Origin: an uncultured Eisenbergiella sp.
GTDB taxonomy: Bacteria; Bacillota; Clostridia; Lachnospirales; Lachnospiraceae
Length of the DNA: 64,000 bases
NCBI GenBank assembly: GCA_910585455.1
Contig: CAJUEL010000022.1
Coordinates: 9,453 to 73,452, forward strand
Reading direction: 5' to 3'
Both the position numbers and the translations under genes were made by a program. Below the pieces are notes generated by a model. The model was not told where the DNA came from and did not search any database. It was given only the letters and a program-made list of their open reading frames with translations. Position 1 is the first letter of the stretch; every line of letters begins with the position of its first letter. Positions 34,311 through 43,193 of the stretch are shown here, one piece after another.

Positions 34311-34436
34311 CCAGTAACGCGCTTCGCGATGCACACAAAATGCGATAAAACTGCATTTTGGTGCTGCAACCCCCAGGATTTTCGCGCTTTCAGCGCGAAA
34401 ACGCCTCGCGGCTGGCTAATGTGTGAACTGTTACCA
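34292..34436. repeat. Multi-hairpin element with GTTACTGTTCAC / GTGAACTGTTAC ends
   Basis: Three stems: GTTACTG...CAGTAAC with an inner TCAC/GTGA (34292-34318), GCACACAAAATGC/GCATTTTGGTGC with one bulge (34331-34364), and TTTTCGCGC/GCGCGAAAA (34379-34401). The ends are near-complementary and resemble the palindrome at 21211-21240, so it looks like a small non-autonomous repeat. The first stem overlaps the propeller-gene stop. Confidence 0.6.
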
Positions 34437-34463
34437 AAATCTCAACTTTTTTTCCTGAAACCA

Positions 34464-34492
34464 TTGACTTTTGATCTATTTTCTTGTATACT
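34464..34492 (+). promoter_or_regulatory. Promoter of the tRNA-Pro gene
   Basis: TTGACT (34464-34469), 17-bp spacer, TATACT (34487-34492); the tRNA starts 21 nt later. Confidence 0.7.
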
Positions 34493-34512
34493 AATCTAGC
34501 TTGCAAAGCAAT

Positions 34513-34586
34513 CGAAGCGTGGCTCAGTTTGGTAGAGCGCTGCGTTCGGGACGCAGAGGTCGCGTGTTCGAATCACGTCGCTTCGA
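34513..34586 (+). tRNA. tRNA-Pro (anticodon CGG)
   Basis: A complete cloverleaf can be drawn: acceptor CGAAGCG/CGCTTCG with discriminator A, D-arm GCTC..GAGC, anticodon stem CTGCG/CGCAG with loop TTCGGGA (anticodon CGG at 34547-34549), and T-arm GCGTG/CACGT with TTCGAAT. The CCA is not encoded. It reads the CCG codon. It is flanked by its own promoter and terminator. Confidence 0.93.
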
Positions 34587-34591
34587 TTCAG

Positions 34592-34625
34592 ATAAAACAC
34601 CGGATTTCCGGTGTTTTATTTTTTT
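34592..34625 (+). terminator. Rho-independent terminator after tRNA-Pro
   Basis: ATAAAACACCGGA, loop TT, TCCGGTGTTTTAT, then TTTTTT. A strong 13-bp stem. Confidence 0.88.
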
Positions 34626-34667
34626 ACCTTTTATAGCAATAATGATTATAACTGTTCTTACTACTTG

Positions 34668-34858
34668 CCTGGCCCGGTTGGATACCGGGCGGCCTTTCCA
34701 TTTTTTATACAGCTCTGTGATCCGCAGATACAGTGCTTTCCTGACCGCGTCCTCTCTGGGAAAGGAGCCTTTTTTGTTACTTTGCGAAAGCTGGAATTAA
34801 CCGCTTCTATGCTGTTGGTCGTGTACATTACCTTCCGCCCCCTCTCCAGCAGATTGGA
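34668..34858 (-). pseudogene. IS256-family transposase remnant
   Basis: Minus strand translation gives GRKVMYTTNSIEAVNSSFRK, then after a frame change EDAVRKALYLRITELYKKW and KGRPVSNRAR. This is the C-terminal part of IS256/mutator-type transposases, whose hallmark is (I/V)YTTNAIES. The catalytic DDE part is absent, so it is dead. It lies beside the tRNA gene, a common insertion neighbourhood. No terminal inverted repeats were identified. Confidence 0.75.
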
Positions 34859-34861
34859 ACA

Positions 34862-35158
34862 TTACTCATTACTTTTTTCATATTGTTTTGCAAGTTCTCT
34901 TAAATGCTCCACAACATTAGGATTCCAATGTATTAGGGTTGTTAATTCTTCGCATGGAAATTTTGAACATAAACCGCAAAACCGGGCATTATGTTTCTTT
35001 ACACAAGCATGAATTCTACATTGACCAGATTCAGACCACTCCGGCACATAACCATCAGCTTCTATGCAACCCATACAAATTCCATCTATCTTTTTTTGAC
35101 ATCCTACACAACACTCTCCACAAGCTGTAATAGTTGCAAAATCAACCTTTTGTTCCAT
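34862..35158 (-). CDS. DUF3795-like cysteine-rich protein, 98 aa
   Basis: This small protein has nine or more cysteines arranged as CGECCVGC, CMGC, CRIHACVKK and FCGLCSKFPCEEL, the pattern of DUF3795 proteins, which are thought to bind zinc or an iron-sulfur centre. The start MEQKVDFAT follows AGGAGGATAGCATT; a start seven codons earlier lacks a site. It sits 29 nt downstream of the FtsX permease stop on the same strand, so it may be read from that operon. Function unknown. Confidence 0.8.
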   Translation of the reverse strand: MEQKVDFATITACGECCVGCQKKIDGICMGCIEADGYVPEWSESGQCRIHACVKKHNARFCGLCSKFPCEELTTLIHWNPNVVEHLRELAKQYEKSNE

Positions 35159-35187
35159 AATGCTATCCTCCTGTTTCAACAGACCAG

Positions 35188-37740
35188 TTATTCCGCCGTC
35201 CTGAGCCGTTCCACTAAAGATACCTTCTCAATATTCTTAAAACACAGATACGGTATCAGCAGCGCGAACAGCAGCAGAGCAGGCGTACATACCACAAGCG
35301 GCAGCAGCGTAAACCGGAACGTGGTAAATCCGCCCTCCACCATCGCCCTGACGCCGATCCCGACTGTCAAAGCGCTCAGCACATAGCTGACAAGCAGCGT
35401 GCCGCACGCATAATCCATCCCCTCATACACCAAAAGCCTGCACAGCTGTTTCTTTGTCATTCCGACGCTCTGCATCATGGCGAACTCCTTCCTCCTGGAA
35501 ACAATGGCTGTCACCATGGAATTCACGAAGTTCAGCACCCCCACCAGCGCGATCACGATGCTGATCACATTCCCCATCACTGCGGAAGCGCGCGCTTCTC
35601 TCTCATACTGAGCAGCCATGGATGCCCGGGACGTTACAGACAGTTTGATACCTGTCATATCCATGTAAGCATCCAGCATTTCCTGCGCTGCGTCGATCTG
35701 TGCGTTCTCCACATTAAAAAATAGCTTTCTCGGCGTGTTTTCAGACCAGTTTTCCAAAAAGGTCTCCGCCGGAAGGATGAAATCGAGATAAAATCCGTCA
35801 TCCGCGCCACTTTCATGAGCGCCCGCCGTGACAGGGTTTATATCATCCACCACCGCCATCACCGTATAAGACTTTCCTTCCAGGATTACAGTATCTCCCA
35901 CAGACGCCGTAGGCAGTACCCCTCTTTTCTCTTCCTCCACATGCGGCGCAATGGCAAGAACATATCCGCCGGTCGCAAACGCGGCGCTGTCGATACTGCC
36001 CTTTTGTAAATGCTCCTGCCCCAGATAGGCATCCAATGTGATGCCGTCCATGCCATAAACGACGCTCCCCGCTTTTTTTTGCCCGATCGCCTCAAGCAGA
36101 GCTTCTGCCCCCACGGGATCATAGGTTTTCCAGTCGTCCAACACATCATCCGTATAAAAATTTCTCAGGTTCGCGATGGTCTGCTCTTCCAGAGCGATTT
36201 CCGTATCATGGCTGTACAGATAACCGATATCCTCCAGTCCCTCCATGGCATGAACCGTTTTCGTCAGTTCCTCCCCCAGCGTATCATCCTGCGGGTCATA
36301 TCCTCTTTGATATTCCCCGCTGGTAGCCGCATCGATCTGATAGTCGGCGACCGTCAGATCACTCAGATATTTTTCCATATCAAAGGCGGCATTTTTTGCG
36401 TAAAAGGCGCTCAGCAGCGTAAGCCCCAGCGTCAAAGAGCAGACCACCGTGACGGTGCGCTTTTTGTTCCTGCCAAGATTGCTCCACGCCAGCGCGAAAA
36501 GCCCTGCGCTGCCGCTTCTTTTCTTTGAGGAGCGCTTTACGCCCTGCACGTCATTGTAGCGGAGCGCCTCCATCGGAGATACCTTTCCTGCCATTTTAGC
36601 GGGGCGCATACAGGAAATCAGCACGGTAAATGCCGCAAACAGGGCGGCGCCGATAAAAATAACGGGACTTGCGGATACCGAAGCCGCAGGCATATTGACC
36701 AAAACAGGTACTAAAAGCGCGCCCAGCAGATACCCCGGGATCATGCCCGCCGGAATGCCCCAAAGACAGAGACGCCCCACCTGTCCGTAAATCAGTTTTT
36801 TAAGCTGCCCTGCCGTCATGCCCAGGGTTTTTAATCTGCCGTAAAACTGAATATCTGCTGTGACGGAAATTTGAAAAATATTGTAAATGATCAGATATCC
36901 CGCCGCAAATACCAGAAGCATCCCCAGATACATGGGCAGGCTTTCCTGCGCGCTCATGCGGTTCATATCCGGATCATAGGCCAGATTGACGCCGTATTCC
37001 AGACCGGTCAGACCGGTATCCGCCAATATCCGCTCCAGATCCTGTTCGATTTGCTGATCGCCATACAGGGAAACCTGCGCCATATGAATCCCCGCGATGG
37101 CGGAAGGCGCACGATCCCTTCCATCTCCCAGTCCGTCCATCACGTTTTGCGCAAAATCCCCGCTCACCCAGGCAAGGCTTGCATAGCCGGATTCATTGCC
37201 TTCCCAGAAACCGCACAGCGTAAATTCGGAAACCCGGTTTTCTTCCTCCGCAAAATCCGCGGTCCATTCCAGCGTAACATGCGCTCCCAGCTCGTGCGGG
37301 ATGCCCAGCCTGTCAAGGACAATATGATCCAGCGCAATTTCATCCCCGGTCCGGGGCATCCTCCCTGTATCAGGCAGCGCAAAGGAATGCTTCGCATAGC
37401 TTTCATCCGCATACCGTATTTCCACCTGACGCCCGGCAAGCGCATCGCCCTGTCCCATTCCGATGACAAGGCTCTCCCCGATTTCCTTTACATCAGGATG
37501 TGCTCCAAGCTTCTGTATCTGTTCCTCCGTGATGCTCTTAAAGGAAGCCTGCGCGTCATAGCCGGTCTGCCGAAACGTCATCTCAATCATATTCTTTCGC
37601 ATGCTCTGGCTCAGCACAAAGAGCGTTGTGAACAGCAGCGTTGTCAGGGCAATCGCCGTTATCGCCACGACGCTGCGCCCTTTATTTTGGGCAAAAAGTC
37701 TTTTATTCAGAAGGGGAATCGGTTTTATCATTTCTTTCAT
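35188..37740 (-). CDS. FtsX-like ABC transporter permease, 850 aa
   Basis: This large membrane protein has an N-terminal helix (about 20-42), an extracellular domain (about 45-270), three helices (about 275-400), then a second helix-exodomain unit (about 430-730) and three C-terminal helices with the FtsX pattern SIVIALVGVLNFVNSMVTAIVSRRKEFAMMQSVGMTKKQL. This duplicated architecture is that of MacB/LolE-like and Bce-type permeases in Firmicutes, used for peptide-antibiotic resistance or envelope processes. It overlaps the ATPase gene by 4 nt. GGGAGGATCGTCAA inside the ATPase end is its ribosome site. Substrate unknown. Confidence 0.9.
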   Translation of the reverse strand: MKEMIKPIPLLNKRLFAQNKGRSVVAITAIALTTLLFTTLFVLSQSMRKNMIEMTFRQTGYDAQASFKSITEEQIQKLGAHPDVKEIGESLVIGMGQGDALAGRQVEIRYADESYAKHSFALPDTGRMPRTGDEIALDHIVLDRLGIPHELGAHVTLEWTADFAEEENRVSEFTLCGFWEGNESGYASLAWVSGDFAQNVMDGLGDGRDRAPSAIAGIHMAQVSLYGDQQIEQDLERILADTGLTGLEYGVNLAYDPDMNRMSAQESLPMYLGMLLVFAAGYLIIYNIFQISVTADIQFYGRLKTLGMTAGQLKKLIYGQVGRLCLWGIPAGMIPGYLLGALLVPVLVNMPAASVSASPVIFIGAALFAAFTVLISCMRPAKMAGKVSPMEALRYNDVQGVKRSSKKRSGSAGLFALAWSNLGRNKKRTVTVVCSLTLGLTLLSAFYAKNAAFDMEKYLSDLTVADYQIDAATSGEYQRGYDPQDDTLGEELTKTVHAMEGLEDIGYLYSHDTEIALEEQTIANLRNFYTDDVLDDWKTYDPVGAEALLEAIGQKKAGSVVYGMDGITLDAYLGQEHLQKGSIDSAAFATGGYVLAIAPHVEEEKRGVLPTASVGDTVILEGKSYTVMAVVDDINPVTAGAHESGADDGFYLDFILPAETFLENWSENTPRKLFFNVENAQIDAAQEMLDAYMDMTGIKLSVTSRASMAAQYEREARASAVMGNVISIVIALVGVLNFVNSMVTAIVSRRKEFAMMQSVGMTKKQLCRLLVYEGMDYACGTLLVSYVLSALTVGIGVRAMVEGGFTTFRFTLLPLVVCTPALLLFALLIPYLCFKNIEKVSLVERLRTAE

Positions 37741-38405
37741 TTGACGATCCTCCCATCCTCGATGCGGATCACTCTGTCCGCCAAAGCCGCAATTTCAGGG
37801 TTATGGGTAATCATCACAATGGTCTGATGAAACTGATTGCTGGTAACCTTCAAAAGCCCTACCACATCATCACTGGTCCGGGAATCCAGATTGCCGGTGG
37901 GCTCATCCGCAAGAATCAGGGACGGTTTGGCAGCAAGGGCACGGGCGATCGCCACGCGCTGCTGTTGTCCCCCTGATAAATTGTTTGGCAGTCTGTCCAG
38001 CTTGTCATCCAGTCCCAGAAACTGTACGATTTCCATAATAAACCTCCGGTCAGGCTTTTGTCCGTCCAGAGTGATTGGAAAAATAATATTTTCCCAGACG
38101 GTGAGCACCGGAATCAGGTTATAATTCTGAAAAATAAAACCGATCTGCTTGCGCCGAAACACTGCAGCCTGCTCGCTGCCCAAATGCGCCAGCTCCTGCC
38201 CGCCGATCCAGATACTGCCCTCCGTGGGCACATCCAGACCGCCCAGCATATGAAGAAGCGTTGATTTGCCGCTGCCGCTTGTTCCGGTGATGGCGGTAAA
38301 TTTTCCCCGCTCAATCTCCAGATCCACGCCGTCCAGCGCCTTCACCAACGCTTCCCCTTTTCCATAATACTTTTTTAAACCTTTCGCTCTTACGATAGCT
38401 TCCAT
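37737..38405 (-). CDS. ABC transporter ATP-binding protein (MacB/LolD type), 222 aa
   Basis: This ATPase partners with the FtsX permease. Walker A GTSGSGKST (about residues 40-48), Q-loop in IGFIFQNYNLIPVLTVWENI, signature LSGGQQQRVAIARAL, Walker B LILADEPTGNLD and switch MITHNPEIA are all intact. CAGGAGGAACCGGGC precedes the ATG. The AlbA_2-type regulator gene lies about 150 nt upstream on the same strand. Confidence 0.93.
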   Translation of the reverse strand: MEAIVRAKGLKKYYGKGEALVKALDGVDLEIERGKFTAITGTSGSGKSTLLHMLGGLDVPTEGSIWIGGQELAHLGSEQAAVFRRKQIGFIFQNYNLIPVLTVWENIIFPITLDGQKPDRRFIMEIVQFLGLDDKLDRLPNNLSGGQQQRVAIARALAAKPSLILADEPTGNLDSRTSDDVVGLLKVTSNQFHQTIVMITHNPEIAALADRVIRIEDGRIVK

Positions 38406-38556
38406 GCCCGGTTCCTCCTGTTTGAATTCTTAAGATCATCCTATCAGAGGAACGTTACAGCCAAAGCACAGAAAAGGTACAGTTTTGTACCTTTAGTCCG
38501 GTATCCGGTATATTTTTTAAGATGGCTTTGCAGTCCATCAAAGGCTTTCCTGTATC

Positions 38557-39861
38557 TCATCCCGGAAAGCAATAACGCGTATTCTTTCCTTTCCCCACCT
38601 TGATAAGCTGTCCGTTTTCTGTCATGAGCTTCAGCAATCGACCGCATGTCGTCTGGCTGATCCCCAGCAGTATTTCAACTTCTTTTCTTGTGACAGCTCC
38701 CCGTTCCTTTGCCAGCGCAATCACCTTTTCTTCTTCTGTGCCGCTTATGGAACTAATATTTTCCTGTTCCGTCCTTACGTTTAAATTTGGCAGAACGACC
38801 TTAAACGCATTATCGGATGTTTCAATTTGCGGAGTCATCCCGGTCCCTTCGTAGGCATCCATGATTTTCAGTATTCCAGTCCCATAGGCTTCAATCAGTT
38901 CCAGACGGTAAAACACATTTGCCAGTTTTGCGTTCCGGCAGACAGAAATTCCCATCGTCACATCCTTTAAGGTCACTCCGCTTACCAGACCGCCTATAGA
39001 GGTAAACTCAATTCTGTCTGTATAAATGCTGATAAAGGTGCTGGCCCGGAAGGAATATTCCCGATGCACCAGAAGATTCAAAAGAGCCTCCCTGACAGCC
39101 ATTTCCGGGTAGTCCCGCCTATCAATACGGCGCAGCCTGTCAAAGGATGAATGTGTCTGATTGCGAAAATCAATAAAATCATAAACCTCTTCCATCTGTT
39201 GGAAGAGGGAGCCAGTAAATTCTTTCCGGTCCTTAAACTGCTTCTGATTCGTTCCTTCAAAAACAGCCGCCTTGATCGTGTGCACGCACTGGTCAGAAAG
39301 CAACAGTCCCAGGTTCGTATAGACGCCATCCTGTGTCATAATCCCAAGCGTTTTCATCTGGACCTGCCCAAACCTGATATTCCGGTCCGCAAATTCTTTT
39401 CCGGCTTTCTCAAAAGTCAGATTCTGCTCCAAAGAACGCATTTCCTCAAAGTGGTCGCCATCCGTTTCCTTAATCATATGCCGGATCGCGGTATTGGTAG
39501 CCGGTGTAGAAGAATACCCCTGACGGACATAGACCCCTTCGGGACGCAGTCCTTTTTTCGCAATATAATAAGGGCGCTCTGTTCCCTGCTGAATATCAAC
39601 CGCAACGATTTTCTTCCCGTCCACCGTCAAGGTCTCATAATGCAGAAACATGGTTAGGTCCGGTTTGATCGCATCCCGGACCATATTGCAGATCTGCAGG
39701 GAAGCGCCATCCGGATCATCCAGTCCCGACACGGTTCCGTCATCCTGGACGCCAATATACAGCTTTCCGCCCTCACAGTTTGCAAAAGCAATGATTTCTT
39801 TTTTGATGTCCTCTACTACAATTGCTTTCAGTTCAACCGTTTCGCTTTCCTGAAAAATCAT
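38557..39861 (-). CDS. AlbA_2-domain ATP-binding regulator, 434 aa
   Basis: The N-terminus (about 1-130) is an AlbA_2 (Schlafen-like) DNA-binding domain: ESETVELKAIVVEDIKKEIIAFANCEGGKLYIGVQDDG. The middle has an ATP-binding GHKL-like C4 domain (VREALLNLLVHREYS, SIYTDRIEFTSIGG, GTGILKIMDAYEGTG), and the end has a winged helix (VTRKEVEILLGISQTTCGRLLKLM). It is usually annotated as a putative transcriptional regulator. GGGAGGCAATCAG fixes the start. It lies between two FtsX transporter operons and could regulate them, though no operator is visible. A truncated relative is at 59379. Confidence 0.85.
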   Translation of the reverse strand: MIFQESETVELKAIVVEDIKKEIIAFANCEGGKLYIGVQDDGTVSGLDDPDGASLQICNMVRDAIKPDLTMFLHYETLTVDGKKIVAVDIQQGTERPYYIAKKGLRPEGVYVRQGYSSTPATNTAIRHMIKETDGDHFEEMRSLEQNLTFEKAGKEFADRNIRFGQVQMKTLGIMTQDGVYTNLGLLLSDQCVHTIKAAVFEGTNQKQFKDRKEFTGSLFQQMEEVYDFIDFRNQTHSSFDRLRRIDRRDYPEMAVREALLNLLVHREYSFRASTFISIYTDRIEFTSIGGLVSGVTLKDVTMGISVCRNAKLANVFYRLELIEAYGTGILKIMDAYEGTGMTPQIETSDNAFKVVLPNLNVRTEQENISSISGTEEEKVIALAKERGAVTRKEVEILLGISQTTCGRLLKLMTENGQLIKVGKGKNTRYCFPG

Positions 39862-39950
39862 CTGATTGCCTCCCGGATTTATTCTACTCACATTCTAACC
39901 GTTCTAACCATTCTTGTCAATCCGTTGGTTAGAATAATCGTAAGATAGTC

Positions 39951-42479
39951 TCAGGTTATCACCCGCAGTCTTTCCGTCACACCCTCCTTCGTAACCACTT
40001 TCAGAAAACAGAGCGGAACCGTAAACGCCAGCACAAGGAGCGCCGGAAGGGATACCCAGAGAGGCAAAAGGGAGAATCTCCATGTGATACACCAGGTATT
40101 CGTATGGGCAAGCCACCATTTTCCCCAGAGCCATGTGCATATCGCCGTTCCCGGCGTCAGCAGAAGAAACAGCGCCGCATAGCCGCCTGCGCCCTCCCAC
40201 AGCAACAGCCTTCGAAGCTGCTTTCTGGTCATGCCCAGGCTCTCATAAACCGCAAATTCCTTCTTCCGCACCAGCATTCCCGCCGCCAGCGCATTGGCAA
40301 AATTCAGCATGCCGATCAGCAGCATCACGCTCCCCACAAACAGCGGAATGAAGCAGCGATGAAAGACTGCGTTTTGAAAGGTCCACCGGTAATCGCCATA
40401 AGAAAAGACATCCACCCCGCTGCCCTCCAGAAGCTGATCCAGAAACTCCTCAAAGGCTCTTAGCTCTTCATGATCGATATTGATCGCCACATTCCGGATA
40501 CCGTGCTCCGGAAACAATTCATCAAAGGCAGAATGCGGCAGGTAATAGGTGATATTATATTGCGCCTGTCTGCTGTCCGCGCCGGAGAGGAGCGTCGATT
40601 CATAGGGAATGGAAGCCATGATCTCAAACTCTCTGCCACAGATCGTGATCCTGCTGCCTGCCGGCGGTGTGCTTCGGATATACGAGGAATCCGCTCCGGC
40701 GGCGAGCACATATTTTCCTGTAGCAAAGGCACTCTGATCAAAGCTGCCCTCCAGAAAAACCTGCCGCGCCATCGCGTTTTCCAGCATCAGCCCGTCCACA
40801 CCGGTCACAATACCAGTATATTCCCCGGTTTCCCGCATCCGCTCATATCCCGCCAGCCAGTCCGGATCGTCCGCCATATACGCCTTTCTGGCATTGCCGT
40901 ATTCATCCACTTCCTCAAAGGTGTCAATGATGGGCGCCCGCTCTTCCGGCTTTGCATACAGCAAAACCTCCCTTGTGCAGGCCTGTCCGATCCCAGTCAC
41001 CGCCGGATGGGCCAAAAGCGCCTCCATGATTTGGGGCGTAATGCTCCGGCTCTTTGGATTATAACGCTGCACGCCGGATGCCGCGGAAGCATCGGCGAGC
41101 CTGTAATCGCAAAGCGCCATCCCCTCCAGATATTTCTCCTCATCATAGCTCATCCGCACGGTCCAGACACCGCACAAAATGACGAGGGACAAAAGCAGAG
41201 AAAAGGCGGCCAGCAGGGACTGCTTTTTCTGCCGGGAAAGTCCCGTCAATGCGATGCGCCGAAGGATGGAGGCTCTGCTTTTCCTGCGCCTTCTTCTGCT
41301 TCGTCCTGCGCCTTCCACGTAGCGCATCGCCTCCGCCGGCACACTCCTGACCGCCCTGCGCACAGGCAACAGACATGCCGTCAAGGCTGTCGCGCCGGTC
41401 AGCAGCGCGCTGATGAAAAAGGGCCATATCTGAAAAAAGGCAAAAGCCGGATTTTGCTCCATTCCCACCACCACCTGGGGAGCCACCGCGGCACACAGCA
41501 AAAAGCCCAGTATCCAGCCCGGCAAAATCCCGGGCAGGCAGACCCGGACAGTCCGCATGACCGCCAGCACACGGATCTGTCTGGGCGTCATCCCCAGGCT
41601 CTTTATTCTTCCGTAAAACCGGATATTCTGCTGTGCGGACAGCTGCACGATATGACAGAGCATCAGCACACCGCAAAGCACCACGATCAGATTCATCCGG
41701 TAAAACGCCATCGCCTCTCTGCCCGCATAATCCTGCCGGGCTTCATTGTACGCCAGATTGGTGGTATAGGAAATATCCTCCATCCCCAGCTCTGCCAGCA
41801 TATCCTTTGCCTGTTTTTCCACATCCCCCGGCCGATACAGGGTTACGCCGAGCATCAGGGTATCCGCTGTTTTATCGCAAAGCTCTCCTGCCGTCTCTTC
41901 TGTGATCCATGCGCAGGAATCGGTCTCCCCTGCAGGATTTCTCCACCAGCCGCTGAGACGAAACATATGCATATGCTCCTCTCCATCCTCCGACTGCCAC
42001 CTTATGGGAACCTCCGCACCGATTTCATGGGGAATCACAAGGGAATTCATGGTGATCTCATCCAGCGCGATCTCGTCCTTTTCTGCAGGCATCCGCCCGG
42101 AATGAGGGACAGCGCCCGTCGCCTTCGCCCAGCCCTCCGAAACCGCCGCCAGCTTCACATTCCGGTTTTCCAGCATTTCATCGCTGAGCACGCCTGTCAC
42201 CGATAAAGCCGCCGTCTCCTTCACTGCCGGATGCTTTTTCAGCGCCGCCGCCTGTGCTTCCGTGATATTGTCGTATATAATATGGCTGTCCGAGCCATAA
42301 ATTGTCCGGAAAGAATAAAGAAATCCGTCATAGGTCAGATTCCCCAGACAAAAGGAAAAGGTATACAGCATGCATACCAGCGTGACCGCCAGAACAAGAA
42401 GAAGGCTCTGTCCTTTATGAAATTGAAACTCCCGCCCGACCAGCTTCCGGCAGATTCTAAGATTATTGTTTTCCAGCAT
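39951..42479 (-). CDS. FtsX-like ABC transporter permease, 842 aa
   Basis: The same duplicated architecture as the 35188-37740 protein: helix 25-47, exodomain about 50-270, helices about 275-400, second unit from about 420, and the C-terminal MLLIGMLNFANALAAGMLVRKKEFAVYESLGMTRKQLRRLL signature with following helices. It is only distantly similar to that protein in the exodomains, so the two transporters probably handle different substrates. It follows its ATPase by 16 nt and is the last gene of a two-component/ABC operon (RR, HK, ATPase, permease). Confidence 0.9.
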   Translation of the reverse strand: MLENNNLRICRKLVGREFQFHKGQSLLLVLAVTLVCMLYTFSFCLGNLTYDGFLYSFRTIYGSDSHIIYDNITEAQAAALKKHPAVKETAALSVTGVLSDEMLENRNVKLAAVSEGWAKATGAVPHSGRMPAEKDEIALDEITMNSLVIPHEIGAEVPIRWQSEDGEEHMHMFRLSGWWRNPAGETDSCAWITEETAGELCDKTADTLMLGVTLYRPGDVEKQAKDMLAELGMEDISYTTNLAYNEARQDYAGREAMAFYRMNLIVVLCGVLMLCHIVQLSAQQNIRFYGRIKSLGMTPRQIRVLAVMRTVRVCLPGILPGWILGFLLCAAVAPQVVVGMEQNPAFAFFQIWPFFISALLTGATALTACLLPVRRAVRSVPAEAMRYVEGAGRSRRRRRKSRASILRRIALTGLSRQKKQSLLAAFSLLLSLVILCGVWTVRMSYDEEKYLEGMALCDYRLADASAASGVQRYNPKSRSITPQIMEALLAHPAVTGIGQACTREVLLYAKPEERAPIIDTFEEVDEYGNARKAYMADDPDWLAGYERMRETGEYTGIVTGVDGLMLENAMARQVFLEGSFDQSAFATGKYVLAAGADSSYIRSTPPAGSRITICGREFEIMASIPYESTLLSGADSRQAQYNITYYLPHSAFDELFPEHGIRNVAINIDHEELRAFEEFLDQLLEGSGVDVFSYGDYRWTFQNAVFHRCFIPLFVGSVMLLIGMLNFANALAAGMLVRKKEFAVYESLGMTRKQLRRLLLWEGAGGYAALFLLLTPGTAICTWLWGKWWLAHTNTWCITWRFSLLPLWVSLPALLVLAFTVPLCFLKVVTKEGVTERLRVIT

Positions 42480-42495
42480 CCGGATTCTCCCCTGA

Positions 42496-43161
42496 TCAAC
42501 TCACAATCCTTCCGTCCTGCAGCCGCACCACCCGGTCCGCCAGCTGTGCCAGCTCCATATTGTGGGTGATCATCACCAGCGTCCGGTGGAACAGCTCTGT
42601 TGTCATTTTTAAAAGCCCCGCCACATTCTGTCCGTTTTGAGAATCCAGATTGCCGGTGGGCTCGTCCGCCAGAAGAATGGCGGGCTTTACCGCCAGCGCC
42701 CTTGCAATCGCCACCCTCTGCTGACCGCCGCCGGAAAGCATTTCCGGAAAAGCGTCCAGCTTATCCTTTAATCCCAGCAGCTGCGTGATTTCCTCCAGAT
42801 ATCCCTGATCCGGCGCAGACCCATCCAGCTCAAGGGGAAACAGAATATTTTCCTCCACAGTCAGGGTAGGGATCAGGTTATAATTCTGAAAGATAAATCC
42901 AACCTTTTTCCGGCGGAACACGGCGAGCTGTTCCTCCTTTAAGCCGGACAGCTTCACGCCATCTACCATAATTTCCCCGTCATCCGGTACATCCAGCCCG
43001 CCCATCATATTTAAAAGAGTGGTTTTGCCACTGCCGGACGCGCCGACGATCGCCGTAAACGTGCCCTGTTCGATGGTCAGATCGATGCCGTCCAGCGCTT
43101 TCACAACATTCTCTTTCCTGCCATAATATTTTTTTACATGATGTAATGTAATGATATCCAT
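42496..43161 (-). CDS. ABC transporter ATP-binding protein (MacB/LolD type), 221 aa
   Basis: Walker A GASGSGKTT (about 40-48), Q-loop VGFIFQNYNLIPTLTVEENIL, signature MLSGGGQQRVAIARAL (an extra Gly compared with the usual LSGGQQQR), Walker B ILLADEPTGNLD and switch MITHNMELA. It is close to the ATPase at 37737. The ribosome site is AAAGGAACAGGAT. It lies 32 nt after the histidine kinase stop, in the arrangement of peptide-sensing Bce-like modules where the transporter is controlled by the adjacent two-component system. Confidence 0.92.
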   Translation of the reverse strand: MDIITLHHVKKYYGRKENVVKALDGIDLTIEQGTFTAIVGASGSGKTTLLNMMGGLDVPDDGEIMVDGVKLSGLKEEQLAVFRRKKVGFIFQNYNLIPTLTVEENILFPLELDGSAPDQGYLEEITQLLGLKDKLDAFPEMLSGGGQQRVAIARALAVKPAILLADEPTGNLDSQNGQNVAGLLKMTTELFHRTLVMITHNMELAQLADRVVRLQDGRIVS

Positions 43162-43193
43162 ATCCTGTTCCTTTTTTGAACGCCCGCTTTCCT

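Noticed and set aside
34501..34800. 99-codon plus frame
   Set aside because: It runs through the tRNA-Pro gene and its terminator.
38557..39861. AlbA_2/Schlafen protein as an antiphage defence gene
   Set aside because: Its neighbours are transporters, not defence genes; a regulator role is the simpler reading.
40470..42206. 578-codon frame opposite the FtsX permease
   Set aside because: Antisense shadow of a well-supported gene; no ribosome site and low-complexity composition.
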